Positions 18,500-27,104 of a stretch of DNA of 64,000 nt are shown one piece after another (positions within the stretch are counted from its first letter, which is position 1; each line of letters starts with the position of its first letter). The stretch lies in assembly GCA_900539455.1 (NCBI GenBank), contig UQCD01000001.1, forward strand, positions 62,001 through 126,000, in the 5' to 3' direction. Made by a program: the position numbers and the translations under genes. The notes under the pieces were generated by a model that saw only the letters and a list, made by a program, of their open reading frames with translations, was not told where the DNA came from and searched no databases. This DNA comes from an uncultured Eubacteriales bacterium. Lineage in GTDB: Bacteria; Bacillota; Clostridia; Lachnospirales; Lachnospiraceae.

Positions 18500-20311
18500 T
18501 TATTTACTGTTTTCCTCCTGATTTTTTTCCATAATTTTTTTTGCTAAAGTCCTCACATTATACGCATATTCTTCTTTACTATCTAAAAGATTAAGCTCTC
18601 TGGCCTTACTTTCAGTTAATCCAAAAGTATCATTGAGCTCTTTATTAAGCTGTTCTAACACACCATTCATTTCGTCTAAGCAATTCAAATCTCTTGCTTG
18701 ATTTTGATATTTGTCATACATTGCAATTCCCTTTAAATATGAGTGTAATGCCTGCTCATAATCACCAACTGCTAATAAATTTTTACCAGCAGTATACTGA
18801 TGTGAAACCAGCATTACAGTAAATACCTGATTATAAAAATCCTGATCCTTTTCCCTTATAGACAGACCTGAAATTTCACCGTATGCAGCTTCATAATCTT
18901 TATTAACATAAAAGGTTGTTGCTCTTTGCATTTTTTCATTATAATATTTTAGATTTCCGCCAAAAATCAAGCATATAACTAAAAGTACAATAAATGAAAA
19001 AGAAAATATAAGTAATACCTTTGGAATTGGGATTATCTCATCTGGCTCCTTTGGTTTTTTAACCCTTGGTGCTTTAACCTTTTTAACCTTTGCTTTTTTA
19101 GGCTTTTTCTCTTTTTTCTTCTTTTCCTTCTTCTTTCCTTTTTCCTCTTTGCCCTCCTCACTTAATATTTCCTCCTCGTCTATTTCTCCTCTGTCCATTT
19201 GACGGATAAGATTTTCATTTTCATCTAAATCCTGATTTTCTTCTTCCCCAAAATCCATATCTAAGCCAAAGGAATAATCATCAGACTCAGCATTATTGGC
19301 AATAGCATCAAGGTTGAACATATCTGCATCACCTGACTCATTTGCATTAATATCCACATTGTCAGAGCTATTACCCATTTGTGCTTCATTATCTGAAAAA
19401 TCAACGCCTTTTTCTAAATCACCGCTCAGCTCAGACTCGCTATCTTTTTCCTTTTTGTGCTTTGAGAAAAAGCCTTTTTTATTCTTAGTCTTTTCCTTCT
19501 TTTTCTTTTTAGGCTTACCTTTATTCTCCTCACCAGCCTCTTCATCTTCTTCGGTTATACCCATTATATTCATCAAATCACTTACCTGATTTTCTGGAGT
19601 TTCTTCTGCTGGATTTTCAGCACCCTCATTTAAGGAACCCTCTGATTTTGAAGCATTATCCTCATCAAATTCCATATCAAAATTGTCATTGTAATCATTT
19701 CCAAAGTCTAAGGAAAAGTCATCAAAATCCTCTGCCTCTGTATTTTCCGTAACAGTATCCTCTGGTGTATTTGAATTGTCTGTTGTATCTATACTTGCCC
19801 TCTGTTTTTCTGCCTGTTTTTCTGTCTGGCTTTCTGTCTGGTTTTCTGTCTGGTTTTCTGCCTGTTTTTCTGCCTGTTTTTCTGCCTGATTTTCGTCTGT
19901 ATTATCTGAATTATCCGAAATAACAATCTTTTTGTTTCTTCCAAATAAGCCTTTTTTTGTGTTCTTCTTTTTTTTCTTGTTGTCTACTTCAGCAACATTT
20001 AAATCATCATTTGACTTAGCAGTATCTGTTAAAGCCTCATAACCATTCACCTCATCAATACTATTGTCCTCGTCATCATCCTCCTGCCCTGCCTCTGAAA
20101 GGACTTCTCCATTTGCAAATAAATCATTTTCTATATCATTTAAAAAGGTATCCTCGTCATCCTTTAATCCAATTTCTTTCTCTAATGCCTTTGCAAAATC
20201 ACTTTCATCTTTATCCTTATATTCCTCATCTTTACTGTTTTCAGACCCAGTAATAGATTTTAATAAGCTATCAAGATAATCTTCATCAGACATTGTTTTT
20301 TTATCTGCCAT
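18500..20311 (-). CDS. Large acidic, repeat-containing single-pass membrane protein
   Basis: The 603-residue protein was not recognised. The first 400 residues are very acidic and disordered in appearance. They carry a Gln/Glu repeat (AEKQ, TENQ, TESQ units, about residues 140-172) and several basic KKKKK patches, followed by a basic KKEKKPKKAKVKKVK stretch. One membrane helix lies at about 432-452 (VLLIFSFSFIVLLVICLIFG). The C-terminal 145 residues look helical and TPR-like (NKDYEAAYGEISGL, GDYEQALHSYLKGI). The topology suggests a cytoplasmic acidic domain and an external helical domain. A GGAGG box precedes the start. It is next to the sirtuin-like gene with a 20-base gap. Confidence 0.75.
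   Translation of the reverse strand: MADKKTMSDEDYLDSLLKSITGSENSKDEEYKDKDESDFAKALEKEIGLKDDEDTFLNDIENDLFANGEVLSEAGQEDDDEDNSIDEVNGYEALTDTAKSNDDLNVAEVDNKKKKKNTKKGLFGRNKKIVISDNSDNTDENQAEKQAEKQAENQTENQTESQTEKQAEKQRASIDTTDNSNTPEDTVTENTEAEDFDDFSLDFGNDYNDNFDMEFDEDNASKSEGSLNEGAENPAEETPENQVSDLMNIMGITEEDEEAGEENKGKPKKKKKEKTKNKKGFFSKHKKEKDSESELSGDLEKGVDFSDNEAQMGNSSDNVDINANESGDADMFNLDAIANNAESDDYSFGLDMDFGEEENQDLDENENLIRQMDRGEIDEEEILSEEGKEEKGKKKEKKKKEKKPKKAKVKKVKAPRVKKPKEPDEIIPIPKVLLIFSFSFIVLLVICLIFGGNLKYYNEKMQRATTFYVNKDYEAAYGEISGLSIREKDQDFYNQVFTVMLVSHQYTAGKNLLAVGDYEQALHSYLKGIAMYDKYQNQARDLNCLDEMNGVLEQLNKELNDTFGLTESKARELNLLDSKEEYAYNVRTLAKKIMEKNQEENSK
19801..19893. repeat. 12-bp tandem repeat inside the acidic membrane protein gene
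   Basis: About eight imperfect copies of TTTCTGYCTGKY (plus strand) encode AEKQ/AENQ/TENQ/TESQ units. A copy-number change here would keep the reading frame. Confidence 0.8.
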
Positions 20312-20331
20312 AATAGAGCCTCCTTTCTATT

Positions 20332-21162
20332 TTATTTTGAAATTTCCTCTATAAATTCCTCTGAAGTCATATCCAGTGCAACTGCTGTTTCTGATATTTC
20401 TGGAACAAGCATAGGAAACTTTTTATTCACTCTAATAAGTAATGATTTTTTGTTAATTAATGCAATTTTTTCAAAAGGCCATCTAATAACTGTTGGTGTA
20501 TTAAAATTCTCGCCCAATTCCAGCATAACCAATTTTCTATTAACAGTTCCAGACAACCATTTATTATATAGCTCCCATTTTTTCAGGTAGCCTTCATCTG
20601 AATAGCTTACCATTTTCAAAAGGTTTGGCTCCATAGTTGCCTCACACTTTTCGCAAATAGGAATAACATTCATAATACTCATTACATCAAATTCATCTGC
20701 CTTATACATAGATGTAAGCTTTTTGTATATTTTTTCATAATCCTCTACTGCCGAATATACATCCTTCTTACAGCCTACATGACATTCTTTTTTTAGAATA
20801 GTTCCACATGGAGTAACAATTCTTTCTTTATCAAAATCTGAATATCTGACAACATCTAAATCGCAGGTGGAAACAACAAATATATTCTTTGTAGCAACAG
20901 CCTGTGCTAATTTATTAATAAGCTCCCGCTTTTTATTGATAATAGGATTATTCATAGATACTAATTCATGGTAATAAATAGCGTACTCAAGCCATACACC
21001 CTCTGTCTGCTCCATAGAATCTACATCATCCTTAAAACGATTATAAATGTCGTTTGATTTTAATACAGCCTCAAAATCGGGCTCCAGCTCCTTGCCTAGC
21101 CCAATAAGCACCATATCTGCATCTGCAATTTTTTCTTTACATTCATTAACTGTTAATTTCAT
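20332..21162 (-). CDS. SIR2-like (sirtuin-fold) protein with altered catalytic positions
   Basis: The start chosen is the ATG of MKLTVNECKEK. The 276-residue protein follows a sirtuin plan: a nucleotide-binding first strand (MVLIGLGKE, 17-25), the STCDLDVVRY segment (98-107) where sirtuins have TQNxDxL, a four-Cys zinc site (C127, C131, C170, C173), and a late VMLELGENFNTP strand like the NAD-binding end of the fold. The GAGxS loop is replaced by GLGKE, and the catalytic HG dipeptide appears as CG (residues 119-120). It may bind NAD or ADP-ribose without deacetylating, or be an ADP-ribosyl/NADase-type relative. It is adjacent to the acidic membrane protein. Confidence 0.6.
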   Translation of the reverse strand: MKLTVNECKEKIADADMVLIGLGKELEPDFEAVLKSNDIYNRFKDDVDSMEQTEGVWLEYAIYYHELVSMNNPIINKKRELINKLAQAVATKNIFVVSTCDLDVVRYSDFDKERIVTPCGTILKKECHVGCKKDVYSAVEDYEKIYKKLTSMYKADEFDVMSIMNVIPICEKCEATMEPNLLKMVSYSDEGYLKKWELYNKWLSGTVNRKLVMLELGENFNTPTVIRWPFEKIALINKKSLLIRVNKKFPMLVPEISETAVALDMTSEEFIEEISK

Positions 21163-21191
21163 TTTAGTATATTTCCTTTTCATACATAATT

Positions 21192-21224
21192 ATAGCAAAA
21201 AATGTTATTAACACTTTTTGCTAT
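21192..21224. terminator. Hairpin downstream of cheV
   Basis: Arms TAGCAAAAAATGTT and AACACTTTTTGCTA pair with one mismatch around a 3-base loop between cheV and the SIR2-like gene. There is no long T-run, so attenuation is as likely as termination. Confidence 0.45.
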
Positions 21225-21255
21225 AACTTATCTAATACGCTGGACTATAGCCTGA

Positions 21256-22155
21256 TTATTTAATTAAATCATCTATAATCTTAACTAAATTTCCTATTTC
21301 CGGCTTAGATAACTGTGCATCTGCACCTAACGATTGTCCCTTAACTCTCATTTCATTATTTACTAATGATGAGAAGATAACAAGTGGAATTTCCTTTAAG
21401 GTTTCGTCTGTCTTTACAAGCTTTGTAAGTCTATGTCCGTCCATTAAAGGCATCTCTATATCAGTAACAATACATTTAACCTTCTCTAATACATTGCCCT
21501 CTGTTCTGAGGCTGTTAAGCTTGTCCCAGGCTTCCTGTCCATTATTTGTAACAATTACATTTGTATAGCCGGCCTTTACAAGAGAGTCTGTTATAAGCTT
21601 GCTAAGTAATGGCGAATCCTCTGCAATAAGGATAGGCGACTCATTTCTGCTTCTAATGCCTAATCTATCTATTTCTGAAACCTTTAATCCAGTTTCCGGA
21701 CTAATATCTGTAACAATCTTTTCAAAATCTAATATAATAATCAGCTTTTCATCTACTCTTATAATACCAGTTGCAACACTTACACCCTTGTTTGATAAGG
21801 TTGCATCAGGCTTTATTATATCTGTCCAAGATACTCTATGTATTCCAAGCACACTATGAACATGGAAGGCTATATTCAGCTTGTTGAAATTTGTAATAAT
21901 CATCATATCTGTAGACTTTGTTGGCTGCTCAGGAAAACCTAAAACCTTTTCCAGATTAATTGCTGTAATCATTGTATCTCTTGGCATAAAAATACCTTCG
22001 ATTGCAGGGTGCGCATTTGGAACCGGTGTAACTGGCACATAGCTTATAATTTCACGAACCTTAGCTACATTTATGCCATAATGATTTCCATTGACTACAA
22101 ATTCCAAAACCTCTAGCTCATTTGTTCCATTTTCTAATAAAATATTTGTATCCAT
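21256..22155 (-). CDS. cheV: Chemotaxis coupling protein CheV (CheW-receiver fusion)
   Basis: CheV couples chemoreceptors to the kinase CheA and tunes the response through phosphorylation of its receiver domain. The N-terminal CheW domain (about 12-155) shows NGTNELEVLEFVV, NHYGINVAKVREII and a LILDFEKI end. The receiver domain (about 172-299) has the acidic pair in LIAEDS, the phosphoacceptor Asp in CIVTDIEMPLMDG, and a late FSSL and KPEIG lysine loop. The 299-residue length is typical. Its presence implies chemotactic motility genes elsewhere in the genome. A GAAGGAGG site precedes the start. Confidence 0.92.
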   Translation of the reverse strand: MDTNILLENGTNELEVLEFVVNGNHYGINVAKVREIISYVPVTPVPNAHPAIEGIFMPRDTMITAINLEKVLGFPEQPTKSTDMMIITNFNKLNIAFHVHSVLGIHRVSWTDIIKPDATLSNKGVSVATGIIRVDEKLIIILDFEKIVTDISPETGLKVSEIDRLGIRSRNESPILIAEDSPLLSKLITDSLVKAGYTNVIVTNNGQEAWDKLNSLRTEGNVLEKVKCIVTDIEMPLMDGHRLTKLVKTDETLKEIPLVIFSSLVNNEMRVKGQSLGADAQLSKPEIGNLVKIIDDLIK

Positions 22156-22189
22156 AGTGTCCTCCTTCTATAAGCACATTTAAAATGTA

Positions 22190-22903
22190 TTATTTCTTTA
22201 ATATAATTGTTTCACTATTCTTATCGTTGGTAACCTCGAGTTTAATGGTTGATATAGTTTGCAGGCTGTTTTTGCTTACCTCAAACACAAGCTCCATTTC
22301 CTTAGACTCACCAGCTTTTATAGTGCCCTTATAGGTATTAAATGTACTGCTAAGCATAGTCGTCTGACAGTTTGTTTTGACCTTGCTATTAAATATACCT
22401 TTAAATTTCATATTTTTGCTTAGCATATCCAGCTTAATATCACCTGAAGTTGTATTCTTTACATTAAGCTTAACAACTATTAAACTATCTCCTGGTGCTG
22501 CATTAATGACAAACGCCAAATCCGACTGTGTTGGATATGCACCTGTCATAACATAGTCACTGTAAGTAACCTCTAAGCCTTTTAAATTAAGAATTGCATT
22601 CAAATCTGTTTCTACATTTATAGCTGTAGTTTCATCCTCGCCCTGATTATTTGAATTGTTGTTATTATCATTGGCAGTTGTTGTGTTTTCCTTTTCAGAA
22701 TGCCAAACAGTTTCTGTTTCTGGCTCAATTTCAACATTTGCCAAATTGTTCTGATAATTTCTATCGTGTTTTAATACAGTATTAGCTGCATAATCAACTA
22801 CGAGTTTTTTCTCCTCGGACGATAAATTTATATCTCCACAGGCAGTAAGCATAAAAACACTTATACAGATAGTACCAATGGACATTACTTTTTTTATATT
22901 CAT
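22190..22903 (-). CDS. Putative lipoprotein with C-terminal beta domain
   Basis: The signal peptide ends in a lipobox LTAC with the modified Cys at residue 22, so the mature protein is probably attached to the outer face of the membrane. A low-complexity Asn/Thr-rich linker (about 75-95) leads to a C-terminal domain of about 130 residues with VVKLNVKNTTSGDI and GTIKAGESKEMELVFEV. That arrangement resembles the DUF4352/immunoglobulin-like extracellular domains of Firmicutes lipoproteins; this is inference. It lies 34 bases upstream of cheV but a functional link is not evident. Confidence 0.72.
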   Translation of the reverse strand: MNIKKVMSIGTICISVFMLTACGDINLSSEEKKLVVDYAANTVLKHDRNYQNNLANVEIEPETETVWHSEKENTTTANDNNNNSNNQGEDETTAINVETDLNAILNLKGLEVTYSDYVMTGAYPTQSDLAFVINAAPGDSLIVVKLNVKNTTSGDIKLDMLSKNMKFKGIFNSKVKTNCQTTMLSSTFNTYKGTIKAGESKEMELVFEVSKNSLQTISTIKLEVTNDKNSETIILKK

Positions 22904-22993
22904 ATTATCACATACCTTAAACTGAATTATATTACAAAATATACTATTATTTTATCATTTTTCCTACTATTCATCAAGTAAAAACCTTTTGTT

Positions 22994-24475
22994 TTAATCA
23001 TTTTTTGCACTATCTACAGTAAAGAAAAATTCCACACCATCTGTAGTATTTCTAACACCACAATTCTGCTTTAAAGCATTACTAATTGCCTTAACAATAG
23101 ATAAGCCAATTCCACTTCCACCATATTCTCTTGTTCTGGCCTTATCAACCTTATAAAATTTAACCCATATATTTTCAAGCTCACTATCAGGTATATTTTT
23201 ACCAGTATTTCTTACATTTACTGTAACCTTATCACCGTCGTCTGAAATGGTAATAAATATTATTTTTTCTCCGTCTATATGGTTAATGGCATTACTTATA
23301 TAATTTGTAAGCACCTCAGAAATTTGAAATTCATCTGTCCATACATAACAAGGCGTTGAATTATCAAACACTACTCTGATATTTTTCTCATCAAACATAA
23401 CCTTAAAATTGGCCAGAATCTGTTCTATTAATTCAATTATATCAAACCTTTCCATATCCACCTGCATACCACCAAACTCAATTTGATTTAAGGTCAACAG
23501 CTTCATCACCATTTTATTCATTTTTGATGCCTCATCAATAATTACATCACAATAAAAATCCCTGCTTTGCTGGTCATCATCATTAATACACTCCTTAAGT
23601 CCCTCAGCATAGCCAGATATAAGCGCAATAGGCGTTTTTAATTCGTGGGATACATTAGATATAAATTCCTTTCGCATCTCATCTATTTTAACCTTCTCCT
23701 CTAAATCTGACTGAAGCTTAATATTTGCATTTTTAAGCTCGGATATTGATTCACACAGCTTATCGGACATTATATTCATACTATTGCCCAGCATACCAAT
23801 TTCATCATGGGCATCGCCCTCATACTTTGCCGAAAAATCCAAATGGCTCATTTTAGTTGAAATATCAGCAAGATTTTTTATAGGCTTTGCAACATTTCTG
23901 GCAACAAACATAATTATAAAAATACATATTACTATAAGCGCAAATCCCACATATACAAAAAATCTATGATATACATTTACTGAATTTTTAATTCCGTCAA
24001 TAGAAGAACGCATGACCAAAATGTCACCATTATCCAATGAGCCATATACCTCTAAATATTCACCTTTTGTACTACTGTCACATATTTCATACAATTCATA
24101 ATTGTCCTTTTTCACAATAATGTCCTCAGGAGATGATTTCCCGTCAAATATTAAATCCTTTAGTCTTTGCAGTAAATTATCTCCCTCTACGCTAAAGCCA
24201 CTGCTCAATTTAATTCTAAGCGAGGAATCAATTACCAGCACAGAAATACTCTCCTTCTCACACTGGGTAATTATAGTCCGCTCACTATACTGTTTTTCTG
24301 CATCGTTATTGAAATAGTCATTGACCATTTCAAAGGTGTCCTCCATTGCTCTTGACTTTACATTTTTATAATATTTTTCCAAAAATAATGTATTTAAAAA
24401 CCAGCTTAATAAAACAATACTGGCAGTCATTCCACACAGAATAACTGCCAACCTTATACTTAAATGCTTTTTCAT
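22994..24475 (-). CDS. Two-component sensor histidine kinase, HAMP type
   Basis: The 493-residue kinase starts at MKKHLSIRLAV; the ATG two codons upstream overlaps the AAGGTGA box too closely. Membrane helices at about 7-29 and 168-192 flank an extracellular sensor region. A HAMP domain follows (NVAKPIKNLADIS), then the dimerisation helix with the phosphorylated His in SNVSHELKTPIALISG, and the ATPase domain with N box (NYISNAINH), G1 box and GGSGIGLSIVKAI. It is 12 bases downstream of the response regulator gene, so it is co-transcribed with it. The architecture is that of VanS/ResE-like kinases, and the signal is unknown. Confidence 0.9.
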   Translation of the reverse strand: MKKHLSIRLAVILCGMTASIVLLSWFLNTLFLEKYYKNVKSRAMEDTFEMVNDYFNNDAEKQYSERTIITQCEKESISVLVIDSSLRIKLSSGFSVEGDNLLQRLKDLIFDGKSSPEDIIVKKDNYELYEICDSSTKGEYLEVYGSLDNGDILVMRSSIDGIKNSVNVYHRFFVYVGFALIVICIFIIMFVARNVAKPIKNLADISTKMSHLDFSAKYEGDAHDEIGMLGNSMNIMSDKLCESISELKNANIKLQSDLEEKVKIDEMRKEFISNVSHELKTPIALISGYAEGLKECINDDDQQSRDFYCDVIIDEASKMNKMVMKLLTLNQIEFGGMQVDMERFDIIELIEQILANFKVMFDEKNIRVVFDNSTPCYVWTDEFQISEVLTNYISNAINHIDGEKIIFITISDDGDKVTVNVRNTGKNIPDSELENIWVKFYKVDKARTREYGGSGIGLSIVKAISNALKQNCGVRNTTDGVEFFFTVDSAKND

Positions 24476-24487
24476 AACCATTCACCT

Positions 24488-25162
24488 TCATTCAACTTCA
24501 AATTTATAGCCCATACCCCATATGGTCTTTATGTAATCTGCATCCTTGGTAAGCTTTGCACGCAGCTTTTTCACATGGGTATCTATAGTTCTGGCATCAC
24601 CAAAATAGTCATAATTCCATACATTATTGAGAATTTTTTCTCTTGATAATGCAATGCCTTTATTTTCAATAAAGTAAACCAGCAGTTCAAATTCCTTATA
24701 GCTTAGCTCTACTGGATTGCCACATACCTTAACGATGTGTGAGGTTTTGTTTACTTCTATATTGCCTGCTGTGATAACACCGTCATCCAGCTTATTTGCT
24801 CGTCTAAGCAGTGCATCAACTCTTGCAGATAATATTTTAGGACTAAAGGGCTTTGATATATATTCGTCTACACCTAACTCAAAGCCTTTAAGCTCGTCCT
24901 CCTCTTCTCCCTTTGCCGTAAGAATAATAACTGGCACCTTTGATACATTTCGTATTTCCCTAAGCACACTAAAGCCATCCAGCTTTGGCAGCATAACATC
25001 TAACAAAATAAGTGATATATCATTATTTTTATAAAATACCTCTAATGCCTCCTCTCCATCGCCTGCTTCTAAAATTACATATCCTTTTTTTACAAGAAAG
25101 TCTTTGACTAACTTTCTCATTCTTGCTTCATCATCAACCAATAATATTTTTAAATCTGACAT
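24488..25162 (-). CDS. Response regulator, OmpR/PhoB family
   Basis: The 224-residue protein has a receiver domain (1-120) with the acidic pair in LLVDDEARM, the phosphoacceptor Asp in LILLDVMLPKLDG, the conserved Thr in VIILTAKGEE and the Lys in YISKPFSPK. A winged-helix DNA-binding domain follows (about 128-224; ELSYKEFELLVYFIENKG and TIDTHVKKLRAKL). It sits directly upstream of the HAMP histidine kinase, its likely partner. Confidence 0.93.
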   Translation of the reverse strand: MSDLKILLVDDEARMRKLVKDFLVKKGYVILEAGDGEEALEVFYKNNDISLILLDVMLPKLDGFSVLREIRNVSKVPVIILTAKGEEEDELKGFELGVDEYISKPFSPKILSARVDALLRRANKLDDGVITAGNIEVNKTSHIVKVCGNPVELSYKEFELLVYFIENKGIALSREKILNNVWNYDYFGDARTIDTHVKKLRAKLTKDADYIKTIWGMGYKFEVE

Positions 25163-25174
25163 AATATTACCTCA

Positions 25175-25717
25175 CTATTGATCTTGCAGCTCACTTTCTC
25201 GCTCATTTAACTGCTGTTCTTTTATCTTAAGCTCTCTGCTCCAATCATTAAGACTGTTTTCTAAATCTCTATACTGAGCATCTATTCTATTTTGATAATT
25301 AATAATATTCAGGTTTTTGCTATTACTTGCAATAACTGCAAAAATCACAAACATTACAAGCAATATAGCATTTAAAATAAGCATATTAACAAATCTGGCT
25401 TTAAAAGGAGAAACTGAAGCCTCTGACCTTTTATCTCTATTTGTGCCAGTTTTTAGAATAATTGGAGGAACATCCGCCTCTTTAACACCATTTTTTATAA
25501 TATTGGTTCTTACCTCATACATAAAGCTTATGCCTAAGGGTGTTTTAAATAATCCTTTTTCATTAATCATATTGTATGTAGCAAGTGCTGAAGAAGGATT
25601 TTTGTAATCTATCTTTTGTTTTATATAAGCTATCCCTTTTTTCTCATTTTCAGCTTCTTTTGCATTGCTTTCTAAATCAAAGCAAAAACCATCTACAATA
25701 TAACTTTTTTTTGACAT
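25175..25717 (-). CDS. Uncharacterised single-pass membrane protein with coiled coil
   Basis: The 180-residue protein was not recognised. The first 105 residues are soluble in character (SYIVDGFCFDLESNAKEAEN), one membrane helix lies at about 111-132 (MLILNAILLVMFVIFAVI), and the C-terminal 45 residues form a charged coiled coil (RDLENSLNDWSRELKIKEQQ). It starts 3 bases after the cyclophilin gene stop and is 12 bases upstream of the response regulator, so it is probably in the same transcript. Confidence 0.72.
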   Translation of the reverse strand: MSKKSYIVDGFCFDLESNAKEAENEKKGIAYIKQKIDYKNPSSALATYNMINEKGLFKTPLGISFMYEVRTNIIKNGVKEADVPPIILKTGTNRDKRSEASVSPFKARFVNMLILNAILLVMFVIFAVIASNSKNLNIINYQNRIDAQYRDLENSLNDWSRELKIKEQQLNERESELQDQ

Positions 25718-25720
25718 TTA

Positions 25721-26530
25721 TTAATATTCCTTAACCAATATTTTTTCTATAATTACATCTTCTAGTGGTTTATCACTTGCATCTGTACTTGCCATCGCTA
25801 TATTTTCTACAATATCCATACCTTCGTATACCTGTCCAAAAACAGTATGCGCACCATATAACCAGCCTGCACCACCATTCTTCTCATAATAATCCACTAA
25901 ATCAGTATCTACACCAAGCTTTTTTAACTGTTCAACATAAGTATCCTGTGCTTTCTTTGATTGAACAATGAAAAACTGTGAGCTGTTGGAGCTTTCCTGT
26001 CCTGTATTTGCCATACACAAAGCACCCCTTACAGGCATTAAATGTTTTGAGATTTCGTCGGCAAAATCCACACCCCAGATACTTTCGCCACCTCTGCCGG
26101 TGCCTGTTGGATCTCCGCCTTGAATCATAAAATCATCAATAACTCTGTGGAAGGTAACTCCGTCATAATAGCCTTCCTTTGCGTGCTTAACAAAATTTTC
26201 TACAGCCTTTGGTGCTTCTGTTTCAAAAAACTTTACTTTTATTACACCATAGTTTTTAATATAAAGCTCAGCAACTAATTCGCCCTTAGTAGGCTCACTG
26301 TATTGGCAGATAGTTTCTGGAATTTTTGTTTTTCCATATTCTGCACTATCACCAGACTTGTTATCGTCCTTACTTAAAGCAATAACTATTGCAATCACAG
26401 CTATAGCTGCTATAACAACAGCTATAATACTTATAACTATTGCCTTATTTTTATTTGCTGTTTTTTTGTCTGACCCTTTGTTAGTTTTTCCTGTGTTGTT
26501 GGTAATAACCTTTTTATTTTTGTTGCTCAT
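25721..26530 (-). CDS. Membrane-anchored cyclophilin-type peptidyl-prolyl isomerase
   Basis: The enzyme catalyses cis-trans isomerisation of Xaa-Pro bonds during protein folding. The start chosen is the ATG of MSNKNKKVITNN, preceded by AGGAGAGG. A basic N-terminus and one membrane helix at about 30-52 (AIVISIIAVVIAAIAVIAIV) anchor the protein with the enzyme outside. The cyclophilin domain (about 90-268) has the active-site FHRVIDDFMIQGGDPTGTG, ANTGQESSNSSQFFI and HTVFGQVYEGMD. It may assist secreted or surface protein folding. It overlaps slightly with the upstream yqeY-like region. Confidence 0.9.
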   Translation of the reverse strand: MSNKNKKVITNNTGKTNKGSDKKTANKNKAIVISIIAVVIAAIAVIAIVIALSKDDNKSGDSAEYGKTKIPETICQYSEPTKGELVAELYIKNYGVIKVKFFETEAPKAVENFVKHAKEGYYDGVTFHRVIDDFMIQGGDPTGTGRGGESIWGVDFADEISKHLMPVRGALCMANTGQESSNSSQFFIVQSKKAQDTYVEQLKKLGVDTDLVDYYEKNGGAGWLYGAHTVFGQVYEGMDIVENIAMASTDASDKPLEDVIIEKILVKEY

Positions 26531-26538
26531 AACCTCTC

Positions 26539-26976
26539 CTATTTGCAAATATCTGCTACAACGCTGCTAATAACTTTTCCGTCTGCTTTGCCCTTAAGCT
26601 CGCCCATAACAGCCTTCATAATTGCACCTTTATTTTTTGTAGCTATTACTTCTGCATATTTTTCATTTAAAACAGCTCTGATTTCATCTTCACTTAACAT
26701 CTTTGGAGCATATTCCTCAATAACACTCTGTCTGAATGTATACTGGGCTTTAAGCTCTGCTCTGTCATCTGGACAGGTTTCAACCTGCTCCTTTACAGAC
26801 TTTAATTCCTTTAAAATAGCTCTATCAACTAATTCATCAGGAATATTATCTCTCTTTCCTTCATCTATAGCTAATTTTTTAACGGCTGAAACTAATGATG
26901 ATATAGTTTCCTTTCTTTCTTTATCCTTTGCCTTCATGGCAGCAATTAAATCTTTTTGTAATGTATCAAAATTCAT
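26539..26976 (-). CDS. GatB/YqeY-domain protein
   Basis: The 145-residue protein matches the YqeY family, which shares the helical tail domain of the GatB subunit of amidotransferases that make Gln-tRNA and Asn-tRNA. Typical features are the start MNFDTLQKDLIAAMKAKDKE, RKETISSLVSAVKKLAIDEG, and the C-terminal KGAIMKAVMGELKGKADGK. The role of free-standing YqeY is not settled; tRNA binding is suspected in the family. An AGGAGG site precedes the start. The cyclophilin gene starts within or just after its end. Confidence 0.9.
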   Translation of the reverse strand: MNFDTLQKDLIAAMKAKDKERKETISSLVSAVKKLAIDEGKRDNIPDELVDRAILKELKSVKEQVETCPDDRAELKAQYTFRQSVIEEYAPKMLSEDEIRAVLNEKYAEVIATKNKGAIMKAVMGELKGKADGKVISSVVADICK

Positions 26977-27104
26977 AATATACCTCCTACAAGCTGAACT
27001 TGTATATTTTTCCTAATAAGTATATACCAAAGCTTTTTTTGTAGCAATAACCAATTACATTAAAAGTATGTTTTTTCTGTGTCGTAAATCAATTATTTAT
27101 AAAC

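Noticed and set aside
26543..27016. 157-codon plus-strand frame opposite the YqeY-like gene
   Set aside because: It is antisense to a well-recognised family member and has no family features of its own.
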